NCBI GenBank assembly: GCA_946902985.2
Contig: OX336395.1
Span: 288,667,065 to 288,731,064, forward strand
From: Meconema thalassinum
Taxonomy: Eukaryota; Arthropoda; Insecta; Orthoptera; Tettigoniidae
Reading direction: 5' to 3'
DNA length: 64,000 nt
A program made the translations under genes and the position numbers. Positions 23,936-36,537 of the stretch are shown here, in pieces. Under the pieces are notes generated by a model, which made no database searches, had not been told where the DNA came from, and saw only the letters and a list, made by a program, of their open reading frames with translations. The first letter of the stretch is position 1. Every line of letters starts with the position of its first letter.

Positions 23936-26300
23936 GTGTAGAGTGGCAATTATTATCTGTTAGCGTGACGGTCGTGCGGGTCAACTTGTAGTGTAGAGTG
24001 GCAATTATTATCTAATAGCATGACGGTCGTGCGGGTCAACTTGTAGTGTAGAGTGGCAATTATTATCTGTTGGCGTGACGGTCGTTTGGGTCAATTTGTA
24101 GTGTAGAGTGGCAATTATTATCTGTTGGCGTGATGGTCGTGTGGGTCAACTTGTAGTGTAGAGTGGCAATTATTATCTGTTAGCGTGACGGTCGTGCGGG
24201 TCAACTTGTAGTGTAGAGTGGCAATTATTATCTATTAGCGTGACGGTCGTGCGGGTCAACTTGTAGTGTAGAGTGGCAATTATTATCTGTTAGCGTGACG
24301 GTTGTGCGGGTCAACTTGTAGTGTAGAGTGGCAATTATTATCTATTAGCGTGACGGTCGTGCGGGTCAACTTGTAGTGTAGAGTGGCAATTATTATCTGT
24401 TGGCGTGACGATCGTGCGGGTCAACTTGTAGTGTAGAGTGGCAATTATTATCTGTTGGCGTGACGGTCGTGCGGGTCATCTTGTAGTGTAGAGTGGCAAT
24501 TATTATCTATTAGCGTGACGGTCGTGCGGGTCAACTTGTAGTGTAGAGTGATGATTATTATCTGTTGGCGTGATGGTCGTGGGGGTCAACTTGTACTGTA
24601 GAGTGATGATTTTTATCTGTTGGCGTGATGGTCGTGCGGGTCAACTTGTAGTTTAGGGTGGCGATTATTATCTGTTGGCGTGATGGTCGTGCGGGTCAAC
24701 TTGTATTGTCGAGTGGCGGTTATTATCTGTTGGCGTGATGGTCGTGCAGGTCAACTTGTAGCGTAGAGTGGCAATTATTATCTGTTGGCGTGATGGTCGT
24801 GCGGGTCAACTTGTAGTGTAGAGTGGCGATTATTATCTGTTGGCGTGACGGTCGTGCGGGTCAACTTGTAGTGTCGAGTGGCAATTATTATCTGTTGGCT
24901 TGACGATCGTGCGGGACAACTTGTAGTGTAGAGTGGCGATTATTATCTGTTGGCGTGACGATCGTGCGGGTCAACTTGTAGTGTAGAGTGGCAATTATTA
25001 TCTGTTGGCGTGACGATCGTGCGGGTCAACTTGTAGCATAGAGTGGCGATTATTATCTGTTGACGTGACGATCGTGCGGGTCAACTTGTAGTGTAGAGTG
25101 GCAATTATTATCTGTTGGCGTGACGATCGTGCGGGTCAACTTGTAGCACAGAGTGGCGATTATTATCTGTTGGCGTGACAGTCGTGAGGTTCAACTTGTA
25201 GCATAGAGTGGCAATTATTATCTGTTGACGTGACGATCGTGCGGGTCAACTTGTAGTGTAGTGTGGCGATTATTATCTGTTGGCGTGACGGTCGTGAGGG
25301 TCAACTAGAAGTGTAGAGTGGCAATTATTATCTGTTGGCCTGACGGTCATGCGGGTCAACTTGTAGTGTAGTGTGGCAAATATTATCTGTTAGCGTGACG
25401 GTCGTGCGGGTCAACTTGTAGTGTAGAGTGGCAATTATTATCTGTTGGCGTGAGGGTCGTGAGGGTCAACTTGTAGTTTAGAGTGGCAATTATTATCTGT
25501 TGGCGTGACGGTCGTGAGGGTCAACTTGTAGTGTAGAGTGGAAATTATTATCTGTTGACTTGATGGTCGTGCGGGTCAGCTTGTAGTATAGAGTGGCAAT
25601 TATTATCTGTTGGCGTGACGGTCGTACGGGCCAACTTGTAGCGTAGAGTGGAGATTATTATCTGTTGGCGTGACGGTCGTGCGGGTCAACTTGTAGTGTA
25701 GAGTGGCAATTAATAACTGTTGGCGTGACGGTCGTGAGGGTCAACTTGTAGCGTAGAGTGGCAATTAATAACTGTTGGCGTGACGGTCGTGCGGGTCAGC
25801 TTGTAGTATACAGTGGCAATTATTATCTGTTGGCGTGACGGTCGTGCGGGCCAACTTGTAGCGTAGAGTGGAGATTATTATCTGTTGGCGTGACAGTCGT
25901 GAGGGTCAACTTGTAGCGTAGAGTGGCAATTATTATCTGTTGGCGTGACGGTCGTGAGGGTCAACTTGTAGCGTAGAGTGGCAATTAATAACTGTTGGCG
26001 TGACGGTCGTGCGGGCCAACTTGTAGCGTAGAGTGGCAATTATTATCTGTTGGCGTGACGATCGTGCGGGTCAACTTGTAGTGTAGAGTGATGATTATTA
26101 TCTGTTGGCGTGATGGTCGTGCGGGTCAACTTGTAGTGTAGAGTGATGATTATTATCTGTTGGCGTGACGGTCGTGCGGGTCAACTTGTAGTGTAGAGTG
26201 ATGATTATTATCTGTTGGCGTGATGGTCGTGCGGGTCAACTTGTAGTGTAGAGTGGCAATTATTATCTTTTGGCGTGACGATCGTGCGGGTCAACTTGTA

Positions 26301-26346
26301 GCGTAGTGTGGTGATTATTATCTGTTGGCGTGACGGTCAACTTGTA
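26301..26346 (+). repeat. 46-bp monomer, type 1 (copy C)
   Basis: Counterpart of 16208 at +10,093 bp. The following unit starts GCGTAGAG rather than TCGTAGAG. Confidence 0.93.
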
Positions 26347-27886
26347 GCGTAGAGTGGCGATTATTATCTGTTGGCGTGATGGTCGTGCGGGTCAACTTGT
26401 AGCGTAGAGTGGCAATTATTATCTGTTGGCGTGATGGTCGTGCGGGTCAACTTGTAGCGTAGAGTGGCGATTATTATCTGTTTGCGTGACGGTCGTGCGG
26501 GTCAACTTGTAGCGTAGAGTGGCGATTATTATCTGTTGGCGTGACGGTCGTGCGGGTCAACTTGTAGCGTAGAGTGGCGATTATTATCTGTTGGCGTGAT
26601 GGTCGTGCGGGTCAACTTGTAGCGTAGAGTGGAGATTATTATCTGTTGGGGTGACGGTCGTGCGGGTCAACTTGTAGCGTAGAGTGGAGATTATTATCTG
26701 TTGGCGTGATGGTCGTGCGGGTCAACTTGTAGCGTAGAGTGGCGATTATTATCTGTTGGCGTGATGGTCGTGCGGGTCAACTTGTAGCGTAGAGTGGCAA
26801 TTATTATCTGTTGGCGTGATGGTCGTGCGGGTCAACTTGTAGCGTAGAGTGGCGATTATTATCTGTTGGCGTGATGGTCGTGCGGGTCAACTTGTAGCGT
26901 AGAGTGGCGATTATTATCTGTTGGCGTGATGGTCGTGCGGGTCAACTTGTAGCGTAGAGTGGCAATTATTATCTGTTGGCGTGACGGTCGTGCGGGTCAA
27001 CTTGTAGCGTAGGGTGGCGATTATTATCTGTTGGCGTGACGGTCGTGCGGGCCAACTTGTAGTGTAGAGTGGAGATTATTATCTGTTGGCGTGATGGTCG
27101 TGCGGGTCAACTTGTAGCGTAGAGTGGCGATTATTATCTGTTGGCGTGACGGTCGTGCGGGTCAACTTGTAGTGTAGAGTGGCAATTATTATCTGTTGGC
27201 GTGATGGTCGTGCGGGTCAACTTGTAGCGTAGGGTGGCGATTATTATCTGTTGGCGTGATGGTCGTGCGGGTCAACTTGTTGTGTCGAGTGGCGATTATT
27301 ATCTGTTGCCGTGACGATCGTGCGGGTCAACTTGTAGCATAGAGTGGCAATTATTATCTGTTGGCGTGACGATCGTGCGGGTCAACTTGTAGTGTAGAGT
27401 GATGATTATTATCTATTGGCGTGATGGTTGTGCGGGTCAACTTGTAGTGTAGAGTGGCAATTATTATCTGTTGGCGTGACGATTGTGCGGGTCAACTTGT
27501 AGCGTAGGGTAGCAATTATTATCTGTTGGCGTGACGATCGTGCGGGTCAACTTGTAGTGTAGAGTGATGATTATTATCTATTGGCGTGATGGTTGTGCGG
27601 GTCAACTTGTAGTTTAGAGTGGCGATTATTATCTGTTGGCGTGATGGTCGTGCGGGTTAACTTGTAGTGTCGAGTGGCGATTATTATCTGTTGGCGTGAC
27701 GGTCGTGCGGGTCAACTTGTAGCGTAGAGTGGCAATTATTATCTGTTGGCGTGACGATCGTGCGGGTCAACTTGTAGTGTAGAGTGGCAATTATTATCTG
27801 TTGGCGTGACGATCGTGCGGGTCAACTTGTAGCGTAGGGTGGCAATTATTATCTGTTGGCGTGACGATCGTGCGGGTCAACTTGTA

Positions 27887-27932
27887 GCGTAGTGTGGTGA
27901 TTATTATCTGTTGGCGTGACGGTCAACTTGTA
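27887..27932 (+). repeat. 46-bp monomer, type 1 (copy C, second)
   Basis: Counterpart of 17794 at +10,093 bp. Confidence 0.93.
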
Positions 27933-28702
27933 GTGTCGAGTGGCGATTATTATCTGTTGGCGTGATGGTCGTGCGGGTCAACTTGTATTGTCGAGTGGCG
28001 ATTATTATCTGTTGGCGTGACGATCGTGCGGGTCAACTTGTAGCATAGAGTGGCAATTATTATCTGTTGGCGTGACGATCGTGCGGGTCAACTTGTAGTG
28101 TAGAGTGATGATTATTATCTATTGGCGTGATGGTTGTGCGGGTCAACTTGTAGTTTAGAGTGGCGATTATTATCTGTTGGCGTGATGGTCGTTCGGGTTA
28201 ACTTGTAGTGTCGAGTGGCGATTATTATCTGTTGGCGTGACGGTCGTGCGGGTCAATTTGTAGCGTAGAGTGGCAATAATTATCTGTTGGCGTGACGATC
28301 GTGCGGGTCAACTTGTAGTGTAGAGTGGCAATTATTATCTGTTTGCGTGATGGTCGTGCGGGTCAGCTTGTAGTATAGAGTGGCAATTATTATCTGTTGG
28401 CGTGACGGTCGTGCGGGCCAACTTGTAGCGTAGAGTGGAGATTATTATCTGTTGGCGTGACGGTCGTGAGGGTCAACTTGTAGCGTAGAGTGGCGATTAT
28501 TATCTGTTGGCGTGACGGTCGTGAGGGTCAACTTGTAGCGTAGAGTGGCAATTATTATCTATTGGCATGACGGTCGTGCGGGTCAACTTGTAGCGTAGAG
28601 TGGCAATTATTATCTTTTAGCGTGACGGTCGTGCGGGTCAACTTGTAGTGTAGAGTGGCAATTATTATCTATTAGCGTGACGGTCGTGCGCGTCAACTTG
28701 TT

Positions 28703-28755
28703 GTGTAGTGGCAATTATTTTCTGTTGGCGTGACGGTCGTGCGGGTCAATTTGTA
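28703..28755 (+). repeat. 53-bp monomer with 2-bp loss (copy C)
   Basis: Reads GTTGTGTAGTGG where copy B (18610) has GTAGTGTAGAGTGG. Two bases are missing, and the offset between copies B and C drops from 10,093 to 10,091 bp from here on. It is the only length change of this kind in the window. Confidence 0.88.
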
Positions 28756-28801
28756 GTGTAGCGTGGCAATTATTATCTGTTGGCGTGAGGGTCAACTTGT
28801 A
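28756..28801 (+). repeat. 46-bp monomer, type 2 (copy C)
   Basis: Counterpart of 18665, with the same GTGTAGCGTGG start and GTGAGGGTCAAC end. Confidence 0.92.
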
Positions 28802-29461
28802 GTGTAGAGTGGCAATTATTATCTGTTGGCGTGATGGTCGTGCGGGTCAACTTGTAGTGTAGAGTGATGATTATTATCTGTTGGCGTGATGGTCGTGCGG
28901 GTCAACTTGTAGTGTAGAGTGGCAATTATTATATGTTGGCGTGATGGTCGTGTGGGTCAACTTGTAGTGTAGAGTGGCAATTATTATCTGTTAGCGTGAC
29001 AGTCGTGCCGGTCAACTTGTAGTGTAGAGTGGCAATTATTATCTATTAGCGTGACAGTCGTGCCGGTCAACTTGTAGTGTAGAGTGGCAATTATTATCTA
29101 TTAGCGTGACGGTCGTGCGGGTCAACTTGTAGTGTAGAGTGGCAATTATTATCTGTTAGCGTGACGGTCGTGCGGGTCAACTTGTAGTGTAGAGTGGCAA
29201 TTATTATCTATTAGCGTGACGGTCGTGCGGGTCAACTTGTAGTGTAGAGTGGCAAGTATTATCTGTTGGCGTGACGATCGTGCGGGTCAACTTGTAGTGT
29301 AGAGTGGCAATTATTATCTGTTGACGTGACGGTCGTGAGGGTCAACTTGTAGTGTAGAGTGGCAATTATTATCTGTTGGCGTGATGGTCGTGTGGGTCAA
29401 CTTGTAGTGTAGAGTGATGATTATTATCTGTTGGCGTGATGGTCGTGCGGGTCAACTTGTA

Positions 29462-30607
29462 GTGTAGAGTTGCGATTATTATCTGTTGGCGTGATGGTCG
29501 TGCGGGTCAACTTGTAGCGTAGAGTGGCGATTATTATCTGTTGGCGTGACGGTCGTGCGGGTCAACTTGTAGAGTAGAGTGGCAATTATTATCTGTTGGC
29601 GTGACGGTTGTGCGGGTCAACTTGTAGTGTAGAGTGATGATTATTATCTGTTTGCGTGATGGTCGTGCGGGTCAACTTGTAGTGTAGAGTGGCAATTATT
29701 ATCTGTTGGCGTGATGGTCGTGCGGGTCAACTTGTAGCGTAGAGTGGCGTTTATTATCTGTTGGCGTGATGGTCGTGCGGGTCAACTTGTAGTGTAGAGC
29801 GGCAATTATTATCTGTTGGCGTGATGGTCGTGCCGGTCGACTTGTAGTGTAGAGTGATGATTATTATCTGTTGGCGTGACGGTCGTGCGGGTCAACTTGT
29901 AGCGTAGAGTGGCAATTATTATCTGTTGGCGTGACGATCGTGCGGGTCAACTTGTAGTGTAAAGTGGCAATTATTATCTGTTGGCGTGACGATCGTGCGG
30001 GTCAACTTGTAGCGTAGGGTGGCAATTATTATCTGTTGGCGTGACGATCGTGCGGGTCAACTTGTAGCGTAGTGTGGTGATTATTATCTGTTGGCGTGAC
30101 GGTCAACTTGTAGTGTCGAGTGGCGATTATTATCTGTTGGCGTGATGGTCGTGCGGGTCAACTTGTAGTGTCGAGTGGCGATTATTATCTGTTGGCGTGA
30201 CGATCGTGCGGGTCAACTTGTAGCATAGAGTGGCAATTATTATCTGTTGGCGTGACGATCGTGCGGGTCAACTTGTAGTGTAGAGTGATGATTATTATCT
30301 ATTGGCGTGATGGTCGTGCGGGTCAACTTGTAGTTTAGAGTGGCGATTATTATCTGTTGGCGTGATGGTCGTGCGGGTTAACTTGTAGTGTCGAGTGGCG
30401 ATTATTATCTGTTGGTGTGATGGTCGTGCGGGTCAACTTGTAGTGTAGAGTGGCAATTATTTTCTGTTGGCGTGACGATCGTGCGGGTCAACTTGTAGTG
30501 TAGAGTGGCAATTATTATCTGTTGGCGTGACGGTCGTGCGGGTCAACTTGTAGTGTAGAGTGGCAATTATTATCTGTTGGCGTGTTGGTCGTGCGGGCCA
30601 ACTTGTA
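29462..30607 (+). repeat. Lead-in from HOR family I to family II
   Basis: About 21 monomers between the end of copy C and the first TCCGCTCGCG unit of family II. It carries GAGTTGCGATT units typical of family II, a unique AGAGCGGCAATT near 29798, and GCCGGTCGAC at about 29836 shared only with copy A (4051). From there the order matches copy A 4051-4823 at an offset of 25,785 bp, including the 46-bp unit (4282 and 30067). Confidence 0.8.
30067..30112 (+). repeat. 46-bp monomer, type 1 (lead-in to family II)
   Basis: Counterpart of 4282 at +25,785 bp, in the same context. Confidence 0.93.
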
Positions 30608-31487
30608 GTGTAGAGTGGCGATTATTATCCGCTCGCGTGACGATCGTGCGGGCCAACTTGTAGCGTAGAGTGGCAATTATTATTTGTTGGCGTGATGGTC
30701 GTGAGGGTCAACTTGTAGTGTAGAGTGGCAATTATTATCTGCTGGCGTGATGGTCGTGCGGGCCAACTTGTAGTGTAGAGTGGCAATTATTATCTGTTGG
30801 CGTGTTGGTCGTGCGGGCCAACTTGTAGTGTAGAGTGGCAATTATTATCTGTTAGCGTGGCGGTCGTGCGGGTCAACTTGTAGTGTAGAGTGGCAATTAT
30901 TATCTGTTGGCGTGACGATCGTGCGGGTCAACTTGTAGTGTAGAGTGGCAATTATTATCTGTTAGCGTGTTGGTCGTGCGGGCCAATTTGTAGCGTAGAG
31001 TGGCAATTATTATCTGTTGGCGTGACGATCGTGCGGGTCAACTTGTAGTGTAGAGTGGCAATTATTATCTGTTTGCGTGATGGTCGTGCGGGTCACCTTG
31101 TAGTATAGAGTGGCAAGTATTATCTGTTGGCGTGACGGTCGTGAGGGTCAACTTGTAGTGTAGAGTGGAAATTATTATTTGTTGACTTGACGGTCGTGCG
31201 GGTCAGCTTGTAGTAGAGAGTGGCAATTATTATCTGTTGGCGTGACGGTCGTGCGGGCCAACTTGTAGCGTAGAGTGGAGATTATTATCTGTTGGCGTGA
31301 CGGTCGTGAGGGTCAACTTGTAGCGTAGAGTGGCAATTATTATCTGTTGGCGTGTTGGTCGTGAGGGTCAACTTTTAGCGTAGAGTGGCAATTATTATCT
31401 GTTGGCGTGACGGTCGTGAGGGTCAACTTGTAGCGTAGAGTGGAGATTATTATCTGTTAGCGTGACGGTAGTGCGGGTCAACTTGTA

Positions 31488-31817
31488 GCGTAGAGTGGCA
31501 ATTATTATCTGTTGGCGTGACGGTCGTGAGGGTCAACTTGTAGGGTAGAGTGGCAATTATTATCTGTTGGCGTGACGGTCGTGCAGGCCAACTTGTAGCG
31601 TAGAGTGGCAATTATTATCTGTTGGCGTGACGGTCGTGAGGGTCAACTTGTAGGGTAGAGTGGCAATTATTATCTGTTGGCGTGACGGTCGTGCGGGCCA
31701 ACTTGTAGCGTAGAGTGGCAATTATTATCTGTTGGCGTGACGGTCGTGAGGGTCAACTTGTAGGGTAGAGTGGCAATTATTATCTGTTGGCGTGACGGTC
31801 GTGCGGGCCAACTTGTA
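31488..31817 (+). repeat. 110-bp dimer repeated three times
   Basis: Two monomers, GCG-start ending GTGAGGGTC and GGGTAGAG-start ending GGGCC, repeat at 31488-31597, 31598-31707 and 31708-31817. Other family II copies have this dimer once (unit 37968 in copy 2). The first GGGTAGAG unit alone reads GCAGGCC. Confidence 0.9.
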
Positions 31818-34292
31818 GCGTAGAGTGGCAATTATTATCTGTTGGCGTGACGATCGTGCGGGTCAACTTGTAGTGTAGAGTGATGATTATTATCTGTTGG
31901 CGTGATGGTCGTGCGGGTCAACTTGTAGTGTAGAGTGGCAAATATTATCTGTTGGCGTGATGGTCGTGCGGGCCAACTTGTAGTGTAGAGTGGCAAATAT
32001 TATCTGTTGGCGTGATGGTCGTGTGGGTCAACTTGTAGTGTTGAGTGGCAATTATTATCTTTTAGCGTGACGGTCGTGCGGGTCAACTTGTAGTGTAGAG
32101 TGGCAATTATTATCTGTTGGCGTGATGGTCGTGCGGGTCAACTTGTAGTGTAGAGTGGCAATTATTATCTGTTGGCGTGACGGTCGTGCGGGTCAATTTG
32201 TAGTGTAGAGTGGCAATTATTATCTGTTGGCGTGATGGTCGTGTAGGTCAACTTGTAGTGTAGAGTGGCAATTATTATCTGTTAGCGTGACGGTCGTGCG
32301 GGTCAACTTGTAGTGTAGAGTGGCGATTATTATCTGTTAGCGTGACGGTCGTGCGGGTCAACTTGTAGTGTAGAGTGGCAATTATTATCTGTTGGCGTGA
32401 CGGTCGTGCGGGTCAATTTGTAGTGTAGAGTGGCAATTATTATATGTTGGCGTGATGGTCGTGTGGGTCAACTTGTAGCGTAGAGTGGCAATTATTATCT
32501 ATTGGCGTGACGATCGTGCGGGTCAACTTGTAGTGTAGAGTGGCAATTATTATCTGTTAGCGTGACAGTCGTGCCGGTCAACTTGTAGTGTAGAGTGGCA
32601 ATTATTATCTATTAGCGTGACGGTCGTGCGGGTCAACTTGTAGTGTAGAGTGGCAATTATTATCTGTTAGCGTGACGGTCGTGCGGGTCAACTTGTAGTG
32701 TAGAGTGGCAATTATTATCTACTAGCTTGACGGTCGTGCGGGTCAACTTGTAGTGTAGAGTGCCAATTATTATCTGTTGGCGTGACGGTCGTGCGGGTCA
32801 ACTTGTAGTGTAGAGTGGCAATTATTATCTATTAGCGTGACGGTCGTGCGGGTCAACTTGTAGTGTAGAGTGATGATTATTATCTGTTGGCGTGATGGTC
32901 GTGCGGGTCAACTTGTAGCGTAGAGTGGCGATTATTATCTGTTGGCGTGATGGTCGTGCGGGTCAACTTGTAGTGTAGAGTTGCGATTATTATCTGTTGG
33001 CGTGATGGTCCTGCGGGTCAACTTGTAGCGTAGAGTGGCGATTATTATCTGTTGGCGTGACTGTCGTTCGGGTCAACTTGTAGTGTAGAGTGATGATTAT
33101 TATCTGTTGGCGTGATGGTCGTGCGGGTCAACTTGTACTGTAGAGTGATGATTTTTATCTGTTGGCGTGATGGTCGTGCGGGTCAACTTGTAGTTTAGAG
33201 TGGCGATTATTATCTGTTGGCGTGATGGTCGTACGGGTCAACTTGTAGTGTCGAGTGGCGATTATTATCTGTTGGCGTGACGGTCGTGCGGGACAACTTG
33301 TAGTGTAGAGTGGCAATTATTATCTGTTGGCGTGACGATCGTGCGGGTCAACTTGTAGCAAAGAGTGGCGATTATTATCTGTTGACGTGACGATCGTGCG
33401 GGTCAACTTGTAGTGTAGAGTGGCAATTATTATCTGTTGGCGTGACGATCGTGCGGGTCAACTTGTAGCATAGAGTGGCGATTATTATCTGTTGGCGTGA
33501 CGGTCGTGAGGGTCAACTTGTAGCATAGAGTGGCAATTATTATCTGTTGGCGTGATGGTCGTGCGGGCCAACTTGTAGCTTAGAGTGGAGATTATTATCT
33601 GTTGGCGTGACGGTCGTGAGGGTCAACTTGTAGCGTAGAGTGGCGATTATTATCTGTTGGCGTGACGGTCGTGAGGGTCAACTTGTAGCGTAGAGTGGCA
33701 ATTATTATCTGTTGGCGTGACGGTCGTGCGGGCCAACTTGTAGCGTAGAGTGGCAATTATTATCTGTTGGCGTGACGATCGTGCGGGTCAACTTGTAGTG
33801 TAGAGTGATGATTATTATATATGGGCGTGATGGTCGTGCGTGTCAACTTGTAGTTTAGAGTGGCGATTATTATCTGTTGGCGTGATGGTCGTGCGGGCTA
33901 ACTTGTAGTGTCGAGTGGCGATTATTATCTGTTGGCGTGATGGTCGTGCGGGTCAACTTGTAGTGTAGAGTGGCAATTATTATCTGTTGGCGTGACGATC
34001 GTGCGGGTCAACTTGTAGTGTAGAGTGGCAATTATTATCTGTTGGCGTGACGGTCGTGCGGGTCAACTTGTAGTGTAGACTGGGAATTATTATCTGTTGG
34101 CGTGTTGGTCGTGCGGGCCAACTTGTAGTGTAGAGTGGCAATTATTATCTATTAGCGTGACGGTCGTGCCGTTCAACTTGTAGTGTAGAGTGGCAATTAT
34201 TATCTGTTAGCGTGACGGTCGTGCGGGTCAACTTGTAGTGTAGAGTGGCAATTATTATCTGTTGCAGTGACGGTCGTGTGGGTCAACTTGTA

Positions 34293-34346
34293 GTGTTGAG
34301 TGGCAATTATTATCTTTTAGCGTGACGGGGTGCGGGTCAACTTGTA
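34293..34346 (+). repeat. 54-bp monomer (family II copy 1)
   Basis: Starts GTGTTGAG, has CTTTTAGCG, and reads GACGGGGTGCGGG in place of GACGGTCGTGCGGG, a net loss of one base inside the first 9-bp block. A full-length GTGTTGAG/CTTTTAG relative without the loss occurs elsewhere (about 6034 and 61312). Confidence 0.92.
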
Positions 34347-35281
34347 GTGTAGAGTGGCAATTATTATCTATTAGCGTGACGGTCGTGTGGGTCAACTTGT
34401 AGTGTAGAGTGGCAATTATTATCTGTTAGCGTGACGGTCGTGCGGGTCAACTTGTAGTGTAGAGTGGCAATTATTATCTATTAGCGTGACGGTCGTGCGG
34501 GTCAACTTGTAGTGTAGAGTGGCAATTATTATCTGTTGCAGTGACGGTCGTGCGGGTCAATTTGTAGTGTTGAGTGGCAATTATTATATGTTGGCATGAT
34601 GGTCGTGTGGGTCAACTTGTAGTGTAGAGTGGCAATTATTATCTGTTAGCGTGACAGTCGTGCCGGTCAACTTGTAGTGTAGAGTGGCAATTATTATCTA
34701 TTAGCGTGACGGTCGTGCCGTTCAACTTGTAGTGTAGAGTGGCAATTATTATCTGTTAGCGTGACGGTCGTGCGGGTCAACTTGTAGTGTAGAGTGGCAA
34801 TTATTATCTGTTGGCGTGACGATCGTGCGGGTCAACTTGTAGTGTAGAGTGGCAATTATTATCTGTTGGCGTGATGGTCGTGCGGGTCAACTTGTAGTGT
34901 AGAGTGGCAATTATTATCTATTAGCGTGACGGTCGTGCGGGTCAACCTGTAATGTAGAGTGGCAATTATTATCTGTTGGCGTGATGGTCGTGCGGGTCAA
35001 CTTGTAGCGTAGAGTGATGATTATTTTCTGTTGGCGTGATGGTCGTGCGGGTCAACTTGTAGTGTAGAGTTGCGATTATTATCTGTTGGCGTGATGGTCG
35101 TGCGGGTCATCTTGTAGCGTAGAGTGGCGATTATTATCTGTTGGCGTGACTGTCGTTCGGGTCAACTTGTAGTTTAGAGTGATGATTATTATCTGTTTGC
35201 GTGATGGTCGTGCGGGTCAACTTGTAGTTTATAGTGGCGATTATTATCTGTTGGCGTGATGGTCGTACGGGTCAACTTGTA

Positions 35282-35556
35282 GTGTCGAGTGGCGATTATT
35301 GTCTGTTGGCGTGAAGGTCGTGCGGGCCAACTTGTAGTGTCGAGTGGCGATTATTATCTGTTGGCGTGATGGTCGTACGGGTCAATTTGTAGTGTAGAGT
35401 GGCGATTATTATCTGTTGGCGTGATGGTCGTACGGGTCAACTTGTAGTGTCGAGTGGCGATTATTATCTGTTGGCGTGATGGTCGTACGGGTCAACTTGT
35501 AGTGTCGAGTGGCGATTATTATCTGTTGGCGTGAAGGTCGTGCGGGCCAACTTGTA
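35282..35556 (+). repeat. Local 220-bp duplication marked by GTGAAGGTC units
   Basis: Units with GTGAAGGTCGTGCGGGCC start at 35282 and 35502, 220 bp apart, with GTGATGGTCGTACGGG units between. The first alone reads TTATTGTCTG. The pair recurs in copies 3, 4 and 5 (46051, 52036, 58351 for the first unit); copy 2 has lost the region. Confidence 0.82.
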
Positions 35557-36491
35557 GTGTCGAGTGGCGATTATTATCTGTTGGCGTGACGGTCGTGCGG
35601 GTCAACTTGTAGTGTCGAGTGGCAATTATTATCGGTTGGCTTGACGATCGTGCGGGACAACTTGTAGTGTAGAGTGGCGATTAATATCTGTTGGCGTGAC
35701 GATCGTGCGGGTCAACTTGTAGTGTAGAGTGGCAATTATTATCTGTTGGCGTGACGATCGTGCGGGTCAACTTGTAGCATAGAATGGCGATTATTATCTG
35801 TTGACGTGACGATCGTGCGGGTCAACTTGTAGTGTAGAGTGGCAATTATTATCTGTTGGCGTGACGATCGTGCGGGTCAACTTGTAGCATAGAGTGGCGA
35901 TTATTATCTGTTGGCGTGACGGTCGTGAGGGTCAACTTGTAGCATAGAGTGGCAATTATTATCTGTTGACGTGACGATAGTGCGGGTCAACTTGTAGCGT
36001 AGAGTGGAGATTATTATCTGTTGGCGTGATGGTCGTGCGGGTCAACTTGTAGCGTAGAGTGGCGATTATTATCTGTTGGCGTGACGGTCGTGCGGGTCAA
36101 CTTGTAGTGTAGAGTGGCAATTATTATCTGTTGGCGTGATGGTCGTGCGGGTCAACTTGTAGCGTAGGGTGGCGATTATTATCTGTTGGCGTGATGGTCG
36201 TGCGGGTCAACTTGTTGTGTCGAGTGGCGATTATTATCTGTTGCCGTGACGATCGTGCGGGTCAACTTGTAGCATAGAGTGGCAATTATTATCTGTTGGC
36301 GTGACGATCGTGCGGGTCAACTTGTAGTGTAGAGTGATGATTATTATCTATTGGCGTGATGGTTGTGCGGGTCAACTTGTAGTGTAGAGTGGCAATTATT
36401 ATCTGTTGGCGTGACGATCATGCGGGTCAACTTGTAGCGTAGGGTGGCAATTATTATCTGTTGGCGTGACGATCGTGCGGGTCAACTTGTA

Positions 36492-36537
36492 GCGTAGTGT
36501 GGTGATTATTATCTGTTGGCGTGACGGTCAACTTGTA
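36492..36537 (+). repeat. 46-bp monomer, type 1 (family II copy 1)
   Basis: 6425 bp after the unit at 30067, one family II period. Confidence 0.93.

Larger units (their letters stand above)
14338..24430 (+). repeat. HOR family I, copy B (10,093 bp, 184 monomers)
   Basis: Runs from one GGGTCATCTTG unit to the next. Length equals 184 monomers with three of 46 bp (16208, 17794, 18665). Copy C follows at a constant offset of 10,093 bp for at least the markers at 16208, 17794 and 14338. Relative to A, B lacks the two tetramers at 2687 and 3897, has the longer alternative segment near 18115-19370, and has one trimer fewer near 23661. Confidence 0.87.
24431..29461 (+). repeat. HOR family I, copy C (incomplete, switches to family II)
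   Basis: Follows copy B at an offset of 10,093 bp (46-bp units 26301 and 27887 versus 16208 and 17794), then 10,091 bp after a 2-bp loss at 28703. It matches the B order through the GTGATGATT unit 29407 with one additional CTATTAG/CTGTTAG monomer near 29132. From unit 29462 (GAGTTGCGATT) the order no longer follows B. Confidence 0.85.

Noticed and set aside
31488..31817. Assembly stutter as the cause of the dimer triplication
   Set aside because: Not excluded, but the first dimer has a private variant (GCAGGCC) and similar local expansions occur at other places, so I keep it as a real feature pending read support.
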